Shown one piece after another: positions 1 to 4,918 of a DNA stretch of 7,733 bases. Where the stretch lies: positions 1 through 7,733 of the forward strand of contig JAAZAC010000311.1 in NCBI GenBank assembly GCA_012514545.1, read 5' to 3'. A program made the translations under genes and the position numbers. Source of the stretch: Actinomycetales bacterium. GTDB taxonomy: Bacteria; Actinomycetota; Actinomycetes; Actinomycetales; Cellulomonadaceae. Position 1 is the stretch's first letter. Every line of letters begins with the position of its first letter. Under the pieces are notes generated by a model. The model was given only the letters and a program-made list of their open reading frames with translations, had not been told where the DNA came from and searched no databases.

Positions 1-26
1 GCCGTACTGACGAGCCGTACTGACGA
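1..26. repeat. Two tandem copies of a 13-bp repeat at the window edge
   Basis: GCCGTACTGACGA occurs twice head to tail (1-13 and 14-26) with no mismatch. It lies in non-coding sequence downstream of the minus-strand operon. The array may continue to the left of the window, so the copy number is unknown. Its AT-richer composition stands out from its surroundings. No function can be assigned. Confidence 0.7.
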
Positions 27-41
27 GGAGTGGCGAGGGGA

Positions 42-57
42 CGTCCGCCGGCGGACG
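42..57 (-). terminator. Perfect 16-bp palindrome after the srs-like operon, candidate terminator
   Basis: CGTCCGCC is followed immediately by its reverse complement GGCGGACG. The RNA could form a six-pair stem with a CCGG loop just 3 bases past the stop codon of the FAD oxidoreductase on the minus strand. There is no T-run after it, which is common for actinobacterial terminators. A protein-binding palindrome is the alternative reading. Confidence 0.5.
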
Positions 58-59
58 CC

Positions 60-1082
60 TCAGCGCGCGAGGCGCTCGACGACGCCGCCGTACAGCCACG
101 GCGCGCGGCGGGCGAGGGGGACGATGGCCCCGCGCAGCGACGACGTCGCCCAGGCGACCAGACCGGTCGTGAGGAGGCGGTAGTCGCGCGTGACCGCCCG
201 CCAGGCGCGCTCGTACGCCTCCGGGTCGTCGAGCGTCGCGACGGCGGCGCGCGCCTGCGCGATGCCGACCCGTAGCCCCTCGCCCGTGAGGGCGTCGACG
301 TAGCCGGAGGCGTCGCCGACCAGCCGGACGCGCCCGGCCGTGCGTGCCGTCGTGCCCTGGAACAGCGGGCCCGCCCCCAGGAGGGGGCCCGCGAGGGGCG
401 CCCCCGCGAGGCGGTGGGCGAGCGCGGGGAGCGCGGCGAGCGCGTCCGCCCAGACGGTGTGCCGGGGGCCGAGGAGGGCGACGCCGACCAGGTCGGGGCC
501 GACGGGCGTGACGTACGCCTCGGCGTCGGGCCCCCAGTGCACCTCGACGAGGTGCGTCCACGGGGCGACGCGGTAGTGCCGCCGCAGCCCGTAGCGGCGT
601 CGCCGGCGGCGGTCCGCGGGCCGCTCGAGCCCGGCGAGACGGCGGACGCTCGAGTGCAGGCCGTCGCAGCCGAGCAGCCACCGCGCGGACACCCCGGCCG
701 CGCGTACCTCGGCGTCGGACCGCTCGAGCGCGGTGACGCGGACGGGCAGCACGGTGACGCCGAGGTCGGCGGCCCGGGCCCGCAGCGCCGCGTGCAGCAC
801 GGTGCGGCGGACGCCCCGGCCGGGCCCGGTGCGGAAGCGGTGGTCGGCGTGCCGCCCGGCCGCGCGGTACGAGATGCCGTGCAGCGGCCAGCCCGGCGGG
901 TCGACGCCGAGCCGGTGCAGCGCGGCCAGCGTGCCCGGCATCAGCCCCTCGCCGCACGCCTTGTCGAGGTCGCCCGCCCGCGGCTCGGCGACGACGACGT
1001 CGAGGCCGGCCAGGCGTGCCTCGATGGCGGCGACGAGCCCGACGGGGCCGCCGCCGACGACGAGCACGTCGGTGTCCGGCAT
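60..1082 (-). CDS. FAD-dependent oxidoreductase, SrsC-like (geranylgeranyl reductase/hydroxylase superfamily)
   Basis: A 340-residue flavoprotein. The N-terminus has the dinucleotide-binding strand-turn-helix with GGGPVG at residues 10-15. A KACGEGLMP motif at about 41-49 is typical of geranylgeranyl-reductase-like and hydroxylase-like flavoproteins. A GCDG motif lies at 138-141, and the flavin-contacting GDASGYVDALTGEG motif at about 256-269. No membrane segment or signal peptide is obvious. Its ATG overlaps the TGA of the upstream methyltransferase by one base (TGATG), so translational coupling is likely. By position and family it matches SrsC of the Streptomyces griseus srsABC operon, which hydroxylates the alkylresorcinol ring on the way to alkylquinones. 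The substrate here is inferred from context only. Six arginines in a row (158-163) form an unusual basic patch. A reductase acting on an isoprenoid chain is a possible alternative, given the superfamily and the nearby UbiA gene. Confidence 0.88.
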   Translation of the reverse strand: MPDTDVLVVGGGPVGLVAAIEARLAGLDVVVAEPRAGDLDKACGEGLMPGTLAALHRLGVDPPGWPLHGISYRAAGRHADHRFRTGPGRGVRRTVLHAALRARAADLGVTVLPVRVTALERSDAEVRAAGVSARWLLGCDGLHSSVRRLAGLERPADRRRRRRYGLRRHYRVAPWTHLVEVHWGPDAEAYVTPVGPDLVGVALLGPRHTVWADALAALPALAHRLAGAPLAGPLLGAGPLFQGTTARTAGRVRLVGDASGYVDALTGEGLRVGIAQARAAVATLDDPEAYERAWRAVTRDYRLLTTGLVAWATSSLRGAIVPLARRAPWLYGGVVERLAR

Positions 1083-1615
1083 CACCGGCCGCCCGCGAGC
1101 TCGGCGAGGGCGCGCTCCTCCGTGGGGATCCGGGCGCCGAGGAGGAGGACGGCGTTGAGCACCGTGAAGGCGAGCGCCGTGACCCACGCCGTGTGCACGA
1201 GGGGGAGCGCGAGCCCCTCGAGCGCGACGGCGACGTAGTTCGGGTGGCGCAGCCACCGGTACGGCCCGCGCGCGACGAGGGGCAGCCCGGGCACGACGAT
1301 GACCCGCGTGTTCCACTGCCGGCCGAGGGTCGCGATGCACCACCAGCGCAGCGCCTGGGCGGCGAGCACCGCGGCGACCGCCGGCCAGGCCAGCCACGGC
1401 AGGAACGGCCGGTCGGCCACGACCACCTCGACCACCGGGGCGACGAGCAGCGCGGTGTGCAGCGCGACCATCGGCGGGAAGTGGCCCCGACCCCGCTCGA
1501 CGCCGCCGCGCGCGAAGGCCCAGCGGGCGTGCCGCGCGGACAGCACGAGCTCCGCGACCCGCTCCGCGGCGGTCGCCGCGACGAGCGCCACGAGGAGCAC
1601 GAGGCCGCCGGGCAC
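1082..1615 (-). CDS. Isoprenylcysteine carboxyl methyltransferase (ICMT)-family membrane methyltransferase, SrsB/BpsB-like
   Basis: A 177-residue integral membrane protein with about four to five hydrophobic segments (roughly 3-20, 47-67, 72-90, 128-140 and 142-160). The ICMT-family signature is clear near the C-terminus: GPYRWLRHPNY at 117-127, followed by Glu133 and then IPTEE at 163-167. This region binds S-adenosylmethionine in the family. Bacterial members beside type III polyketide synthases (SrsB of Streptomyces, BpsB of Bacillus) O-methylate the phenolic or pyrone lipid product rather than a protein, so the same role is inferred here. The start is GTG at 1615. An in-frame stop three bases further upstream, which is the stop of the polyketide synthase gene, leaves no room for a longer protein. 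The gap to that gene is 3 bases, and the downstream flavoprotein ATG overlaps this stop, so the three genes should form one transcript. Confidence 0.9.
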   Translation of the reverse strand: MPGGLVLLVALVAATAAERVAELVLSARHARWAFARGGVERGRGHFPPMVALHTALLVAPVVEVVVADRPFLPWLAWPAVAAVLAAQALRWWCIATLGRQWNTRVIVVPGLPLVARGPYRWLRHPNYVAVALEGLALPLVHTAWVTALAFTVLNAVLLLGARIPTEERALAELAGGR

Positions 1616-1618
1616 GGC

Positions 1619-2731
1619 TCAGCCCCAGCGCAGCAGGACGAGCTCGGCCCCGACGCCCGGGCCGAAGGCGAGCGCGACGCCCCACTCGCCGGCCTGGTGC
1701 GGCGCGTCGAGCGTGGCGGCGAGGACGTGCAGCACGGAGGCGGAGGAGAGGTTCCCGGCGTCGGCGAACGACGCGCGGGTGGCGTGCAGCGCCTCGTCGT
1801 CGAGGTCGAGGGCCTCCTGCACCGCGTCGAGGATCCGCGGCCCGCCCGCGTGCACCACCCACGCGCCGACGTCGCGGGGCTTGAGGTCGTGCGGCTCGAG
1901 GAGGCCGCGGACGTCGTCGGCCAGGTGTGCGCGGACGACGTCGGGCAGGCCGGGCGCCAGGACGATGCCGAAGCCCGAGCCGCCGACCGTCCAGCCCAGC
2001 TGGTCGGCGGTGCCGGGGTAGGTCCGGGTGGCCGCGTCGACGACGGCGGGCACCGGGCCGCACGCGCCGCCGCCGACGTGCGTCGGGCGTGCCGTCGGGC
2101 GTCCCGCCGGGTGGGCCGCCGGGTGCGCGGCCCCCACCATGACGACGGCGGCGCCCCCGTCGCCGAAGATGCCGCTCGCGACGAGGTTCGCCGTCGAGTC
2201 GTCCCCGTGCTGGATGGTCAGCGAGCAGAGCTCGACGCTGACGAGCAGGGCCGCGTGGTCGGGGTGGGCGAGCAGGTGGTCGTGCACGTGGCCGAGGCCG
2301 GCCGCGCCGCCCGCGCACCCGAGCCCGAACGAGGGGAGGCGCCGCACGTCGGGCCGCAGGCCCAGCTCCGCGACGAGCAGCGCGTCGAGCGAGGGCGCGG
2401 CGACGCCGGTGACGGACGTGAAGAACACGTAGTCCACGTCCGCGGGCCGCAGGCCGGCGCGGTCGAGGGCCGCGTGCGCGGCGTCGGCGGCGAGCCGGGT
2501 GCCGACCCGGATGAAGGCGTCGTTGGCGTCGCGGAAGGTGGTGAGCCCGGCGTACTCGGCCAGCGGCAGCGCGAGGTGGCGGGTGCGGACGCCGCTCGCG
2601 GCGTGCAGGCGCTCGAGCAGCGCGCGTCGCGCGGGATCGGCCGTGAGCAGGGGCGCGATCGTCGCGGTGATCTCCTCCTGCGGGTAGGCGTGCGCCCCGA
2701 CGACCGGGGCGACGGCCACGATCCGCGACAT
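1619..2731 (-). CDS. Type III polyketide synthase, alkylresorcinol synthase (SrsA)-like
   Basis: A 370-residue protein, a normal length for bacterial chalcone/stilbene-synthase-like enzymes. The catalytic triad is complete: Cys139 in GLGCAGGA, His294 in WVVHAGG, and Asn327 in GNLSSASVLH. The C-terminal GFGPG-type loop reads AFGPGVGAE at 355-363. The family condenses a starter acyl-CoA with malonyl-CoA units without an acyl carrier protein. Beside an ICMT-type methyltransferase and an FAD oxidoreductase the best analogue is SrsA, which makes alkylresorcinols from long acyl chains. Alkylpyrone formation is the main alternative, and the starter cannot be read from sequence. The ATG at 2731 is chosen because MSRIVAVAPVV begins the usual first strand and an AGACT box lies six bases before it. 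Residues 202-217 hold four Pro-containing tetrapeptides encoded by a 12-bp repeat. It is the first gene of the operon. Confidence 0.92.
   Translation of the reverse strand: MSRIVAVAPVVGAHAYPQEEITATIAPLLTADPARRALLERLHAASGVRTRHLALPLAEYAGLTTFRDANDAFIRVGTRLAADAAHAALDRAGLRPADVDYVFFTSVTGVAAPSLDALLVAELGLRPDVRRLPSFGLGCAGGAAGLGHVHDHLLAHPDHAALLVSVELCSLTIQHGDDSTANLVASGIFGDGGAAVVMVGAAHPAAHPAGRPTARPTHVGGGACGPVPAVVDAATRTYPGTADQLGWTVGGSGFGIVLAPGLPDVVRAHLADDVRGLLEPHDLKPRDVGAWVVHAGGPRILDAVQEALDLDDEALHATRASFADAGNLSSASVLHVLAATLDAPHQAGEWGVALAFGPGVGAELVLLRWG
2081..2128 (-). repeat. Degenerate 12-bp tandem repeat, four units, inside the polyketide synthase gene
   Basis: Four consecutive 12-bp units encode AHPA, AHPA, GRPT and ARPT (residues 202-217). 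Each unit shares a central CCCG on the coding strand. The stretch lies between the GDGGAAVVMV strand and the following domain, where family members vary in loop length. It looks like slippage expansion within a surface loop and keeps the reading frame. Confidence 0.6.
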
Positions 2732-2737
2732 GCCGCG

Positions 2738-2743
2738 AGTCTG
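2738..2743 (-). promoter_or_regulatory. Candidate -10 box for the polyketide synthase operon (leaderless start)
   Basis: Read on the minus strand, CAGACT ends six bases before the ATG at 2731. There is no purine-rich Shine-Dalgarno sequence. The spacing would place the transcription start at or next to the A of the ATG, as in leaderless actinobacterial mRNAs. No convincing -35 hexamer is visible. Confidence 0.4.
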
Positions 2744-2770
2744 GCACGATGCGACCCAACGGGCACGATG
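2743..2770. promoter_or_regulatory. Direct repeat GGCACGATG in the divergent promoter region
   Basis: GGCACGATG occurs at 2743-2751 and 2762-2770, 19 bases apart, about two helical turns. Each copy is followed by CGACC, offset by one base. The left copy touches the proposed -10 box of the polyketide synthase operon, and the right copy lies just before the UbiA gene. This is what a shared operator would look like, but no regulator gene is in the window. Confidence 0.35.
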
Positions 2771-2797
2771 GCGACCGTGGAAAATCGGGGTGCGGCG

Positions 2798-3622
2798 ATG
2801 CGGGGCGTGCGCGCGATGGTGGCGGCCTGCCACCCGCTGCCCACCGCCGCGGTCACGGCCTTCGCCGTCGGGCTCGCCGTGGCCGCGAACGCGTCGCCGA
2901 CGACGGTCGTCCTCCTCGGCGCCGCGGTGCTCACCGGCCAGCTCTCGGTGGGCTGGTCGAACGACTGGCTCGACGTCGTGCGCGACCGCGCGGCCGGCCG
3001 GCGCGACAAGCCCGCGGCGACGGGCGCGGTGGCGCCGGGGACCCTGCGCGCCGCCTCGCTGGTGGTCGCGGCGGCGTGCGTGGTCGCCTCGCTGGCGACC
3101 GGTGCGGTGCCGGGCGTGCTGCACCTCGCCGCGGTGGCGTCCGCGTGGGCCTACAACGCCGGCCTCAAGCGGACGCCGGTCTCGTGGCTGCCGTACGCGG
3201 TCTCGTTCGGGCTGCTCCCGGCGTTCGTGCTCGCGGCCGCGGGCGACGTCGCGTCGCCGGCCCTCGTGGCGACCGGCGCGCTGCTGGGCGTGGGCGCCCA
3301 CGTCACCAACGTGCTCCCCGACCTCGACGACGACGTCGCCACCGGGGTCCGCGGCCTGCCGCACCGGATCGGTCGGCGCGCCTCGTCGGTCGCGGCGCCG
3401 GCGCTGCTCGCCGCGGCCGTGGTGGTCGTCGTGGCGCGGCTGCCCGACGGCGCTGGCTCCGGGGCCGCGGTCGCCGTCGCGGTCGGGGCGGTGGCGCTGG
3501 CGGTGGCGGCGGGCGCGGTGGGCCTGGTACGGCCCGCGAGCCGGGCGCCCTTCGCGCTGAGCATGGGCGTCGCCGCCGCGTGCGTCGCGCTGCTGGTGAC
3601 GTCGGGTCCGCGGCTGCGCTGA
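2798..3622 (+). CDS. UbiA-family membrane prenyltransferase
   Basis: A 274-residue polytopic membrane protein with about eight hydrophobic segments. Both Asp-rich, Mg-diphosphate-binding motifs of the family are present: NDWLDVVRD at 55-63, followed by RDKP at 69-72, and DLDDD at 175-179. The YNAGLKRTPVSWLPYAVSFG region at about 119-138 is also typical of the family. UbiA enzymes transfer an isoprenoid chain from its diphosphate to an aromatic or other acceptor within the membrane. The gene is transcribed divergently from the polyketide synthase operon with under 70 bases between starts, so the acceptor may be the phenolic lipid made there; that is inference. The start is uncertain. ATG 2798 has a weak GGGG seven bases upstream, while ATG 2768 would add ten polar residues, and GTG 2777 or ATG 2816 are also possible. 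Roles in menaquinone or other lipid prenylation cannot be excluded. Confidence 0.87.
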   Translation: MRGVRAMVAACHPLPTAAVTAFAVGLAVAANASPTTVVLLGAAVLTGQLSVGWSNDWLDVVRDRAAGRRDKPAATGAVAPGTLRAASLVVAAACVVASLATGAVPGVLHLAAVASAWAYNAGLKRTPVSWLPYAVSFGLLPAFVLAAAGDVASPALVATGALLGVGAHVTNVLPDLDDDVATGVRGLPHRIGRRASSVAAPALLAAAVVVVVARLPDGAGSGAAVAVAVGAVALAVAAGAVGLVRPASRAPFALSMGVAAACVALLVTSGPRLR

Positions 3623-3642
3623 GCCGTGTCGGTGGTCGGCGC

Positions 3643-3648
3643 GAGACT
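3643..3648 (+). promoter_or_regulatory. Candidate -10 box for the 100-residue gene
   Basis: GAGACT ends six bases before the ATG at 3655. It is the same spacing and nearly the same box as before the polyketide synthase and the 228-residue gene. No -35 is recognisable. The GAGGA just after it could also act as a close Shine-Dalgarno, so transcription start and ribosome binding are not separable by eye. Confidence 0.3.
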
Positions 3649-3654
3649 GAGGAC

Positions 3655-3957
3655 ATGGCGCAGGCGGTCGAGGAGCGGGTCGGCGCTCCCGCGGTGCCGG
3701 GTGGGGTGGTGCGTCCCGGCGGGCGGCGCGCGACGCCGTTCGTCCGCCCGCTGCGGCTGCGCGGCTGGGCGCCCTCGTCGTGGGGCTACGACCCGGCGCT
3801 CGAGTGCTTCTGGGCCGACCTGCGGCCCGACGGCGACGCCGCCCCCGTCCGCATCGGTCGCCGGCACCTCATCGCGACCGTGCCCGGCCTCGCGCGCGCG
3901 GTGGCGCGCACGGCCCGCGTGCCGGCCGCCGAGGCGTACCTCGCCCTGACCCGCTGA
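3655..3957 (+). CDS. Hypothetical protein, 100 residues
   Basis: I do not recognise this family. Codon third positions are almost all G or C in this frame, which supports real coding. The protein has a variable, Pro/Gly-rich N-terminus (1-30). A core follows with an aromatic motif, LRGWAPSSWGYDPALECFWADLRP at about 35-58, mostly quoted here to show the two Trp-rich turns. Then comes a short basic stretch (IGRRHL, 67-72) and an Ala/Arg-rich helix (78-98). There is no signal peptide, membrane segment or metal-binding cluster. It starts 32 bases after the UbiA stop with its own GAGACT box, so it may be transcribed separately. About 110 bases of coding-like sequence continue past its stop in the -1 frame, so the annotated C-terminus could be truncated. 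Function is unknown. Confidence 0.7.
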   Translation: MAQAVEERVGAPAVPGGVVRPGGRRATPFVRPLRLRGWAPSSWGYDPALECFWADLRPDGDAAPVRIGRRHLIATVPGLARAVARTARVPAAEAYLALTR

Positions 3958-3967
3958 CGCGGTCGCG

Positions 3968-3993
3968 CGCCGCGGTCCTCGACGCCGCGGTCC
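3968..3993. repeat. 11-bp direct repeat that can also fold as a hairpin
   Basis: CGCCGCGGTCC occurs at 3968-3978 and 3983-3993, 15 bases apart. The self-complementary CCGCGG in each copy (3970-3975 and 3985-3990) also allows a six-pair stem with a nine-base loop. It could be a weak terminator for the 100-residue gene, or chance in very GC-rich DNA. Confidence 0.3.
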
Positions 3994-4067
3994 GCGAGGC
4001 CCGGCGCGGCCACCGCGAGGCGTTCGACCCCGGCCGGGTCCGACGCGACGCGACGGCCCGGGGCGGC

Positions 4068-4073
4068 GAGACT
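4068..4073 (+). promoter_or_regulatory. Candidate -10 box for the 228-residue gene
   Basis: GAGACT ends seven bases before the ATG at 4081. The eight bases GCGAGACT are shared with the region before the 100-residue gene. No Shine-Dalgarno sequence is evident, so a leaderless transcript is likely. Confidence 0.3.
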
Positions 4074-4080
4074 GGCGGGC

Positions 4081-4767
4081 ATGACCGATCGTGCGCGCAC
4101 GACGGCGGCGGCGCGCGACAACGCGGAGTGGTGCGAGGCGTTCTGCGCCTCCCACGGGCTGCCGGGCGCCCTCGACGTGGACGCGTGGGCGAGCCCGCGC
4201 CGGACGCCCGAGGGGTACCCCGACGCCGTGACGCTGCGCCGCGGCGTGGACCCGCGCGCGCTGCTCGCGCGGGTCGACGCGGGCCCCGGCTGCTCGGTGA
4301 AGGACTCGTTCGCTGACCTCGACCTTCGACGGGCGGGCTTCGACGTGCTGCTGGAGGCCGCCTGGCTGTGGCACGCCCCGCCGGCGTCGGGCTGGGGCGC
4401 GCCGTCGTGGCGGGAGGTCACCGACGAGGCGGGCCTCCTCGCGTGGGAGGCCGCGTGGGCGGACGGGCCGCCCGCGGGGCTGTTCCGGCCCGAGCTGCTC
4501 GCCCACCCGCGGGTGCGCCTGCTCGCGGAGGTGGTGGACGGCGTCGTGCGCGCCGGCTGCGTCGTCACCCGGGGGAGCGCGGGCGTGGTGGGCGTCTCCA
4601 ACGTCTTCGACCCCGAGCGCGGGGACCCGTGGCGCGGCATCCTCGCGTGGGTCGCCGCGCGCGCGCCGGGCCGGGCGGTGGTCGGGTACGAGGCCGGCAA
4701 GGCGCTCGACACGGCGGTCGCGGCGGGGTTCGAGCCGATCGGCGCGCTGCGGGTCTGGCTGCGCTGA
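4081..4767 (+). CDS. Hypothetical protein, 228 residues, possibly with a GNAT-like C-terminal fold
   Basis: A soluble-looking protein with strong GC3 coding bias and no signal or membrane segment. The N-terminal third has NAEWCEAFCASHG at 14-26 and YPDAVTL at 46-52, then GCSVKDSFADLDL at 70-82. The C-terminal half alternates short strands and helices: LLAEVVDGVVRAGCVVTRG at about 147-165, GVVGVSNVF at 168-176, and a last strand pair around AAGFEPIGALRVWLR at 214-228. A helix before a closing 'GFxxxGxLRVW' strand resembles the end of Gcn5-related N-acetyltransferases. No clear acetyl-CoA loop (Q/RxxGxG/A) is present, so activity is doubtful. The start at 4081 is the first ATG in the coding-biased region and has a GAGACT box seven bases before it. 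It stands alone, followed by two hairpins. Nothing in the neighbours fixes a role. Confidence 0.78.
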   Translation: MTDRARTTAAARDNAEWCEAFCASHGLPGALDVDAWASPRRTPEGYPDAVTLRRGVDPRALLARVDAGPGCSVKDSFADLDLRRAGFDVLLEAAWLWHAPPASGWGAPSWREVTDEAGLLAWEAAWADGPPAGLFRPELLAHPRVRLLAEVVDGVVRAGCVVTRGSAGVVGVSNVFDPERGDPWRGILAWVAARAPGRAVVGYEAGKALDTAVAAGFEPIGALRVWLR

Positions 4768-4777
4768 GCCGAACCCA

Positions 4778-4800
4778 CGGCGCCCGGCACCCCGGCGCCG
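4778..4800 (+). terminator. First hairpin after the 228-residue gene
   Basis: CGGCGCC (4778-4784) pairs perfectly with GGCGCCG (4794-4800) around a nine-base loop, starting 10 bases after the stop. No T-run follows. Confidence 0.5.
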
Positions 4801-4814
4801 GATCCTCGTCCGCC

Positions 4815-4836
4815 CGGGAGCGGCCCCACGCTCCCG
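4815..4836 (+). terminator. Second hairpin, upstream of the nitrite reductase promoter
   Basis: CGGGAGCG (4815-4822) pairs perfectly with CGCTCCCG (4829-4836) around a six-base loop. With the preceding hairpin it forms a tandem terminator that would insulate the nitrite reductase promoter. It ends one base before the proposed operator at 4838. Confidence 0.6.
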
Positions 4837-4837
4837 A

Positions 4838-4851
4838 AGGACATTGGTCCT
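4838..4851. promoter_or_regulatory. AGGAC-N4-GTCCT palindrome, DosR/DevR-like box
   Basis: AGGAC, ATTG, GTCCT is a perfect inverted repeat with five-base arms. The mycobacterial DosR box has GGGAC-N4-GTCCC in its core, so spacing and eight of ten arm bases agree. The flanking TTS/SAA bases of that box are not conserved. The centre falls about 41.5 bases before the transcription start predicted from the -10 box, a class II activator position. This suggests activation by a NarL/DosR-type response regulator under low oxygen or nitric oxide. Confidence 0.45.
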
Positions 4852-4873
4852 GGCGTTCCGCGAGGCTCTTTTC

Positions 4874-4879
4874 TACTGT
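4874..4879 (+). promoter_or_regulatory. -10 box of the nitrite reductase promoter
   Basis: TACTGT fits the actinobacterial TANNNT consensus and lies in the only AT-richer patch of the region (4868-4882). The predicted start is near 4886, giving a leader of about 33 bases. The -35 position (about 4851-4856, TGGCGT) is poor, as expected for a promoter that needs an activator. Purine runs at 4881-4887 and 4890-4898 lie about 20 bases from the ATG, too far for a standard ribosome binding site. Confidence 0.5.
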
Positions 4880-4918
4880 TAGGGGAGTGGAAAAGGGGTC
4901 GACGGCGGCACGGCCGGC

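Noticed and set aside
1083..2759. Apparent N-terminal extension that would merge upstream sequence with the FAD oxidoreductase into 899 residues
   Set aside because: The upstream part is Arg/Pro-rich shadow of the polyketide synthase and methyltransferase genes. The real protein starts at 1082 with MPDTDVLVVGGG.
1016..2767. Upstream extension of the UbiA frame on the plus strand
   Set aside because: It runs antisense through the methyltransferase and polyketide synthase genes with low-complexity sequence. The prenyltransferase begins only near 2768-2798.
3623..3642. GCCG/CGGC pair after UbiA as a terminator
   Set aside because: Only four base pairs around a long loop, indistinguishable from chance in this composition.
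3151..4844. Minus-strand open frames across UbiA and the two small genes
   Set aside because: They lack codon bias and recognisable domains and lie opposite genes with good plus-strand coding signal.
4844..4849. TTGGTC as the -35 box of nirK
   Set aside because: The spacer to TACTGT would be 24 bases, too long for the main sigma factor. The hexamer is better explained as part of the palindrome.
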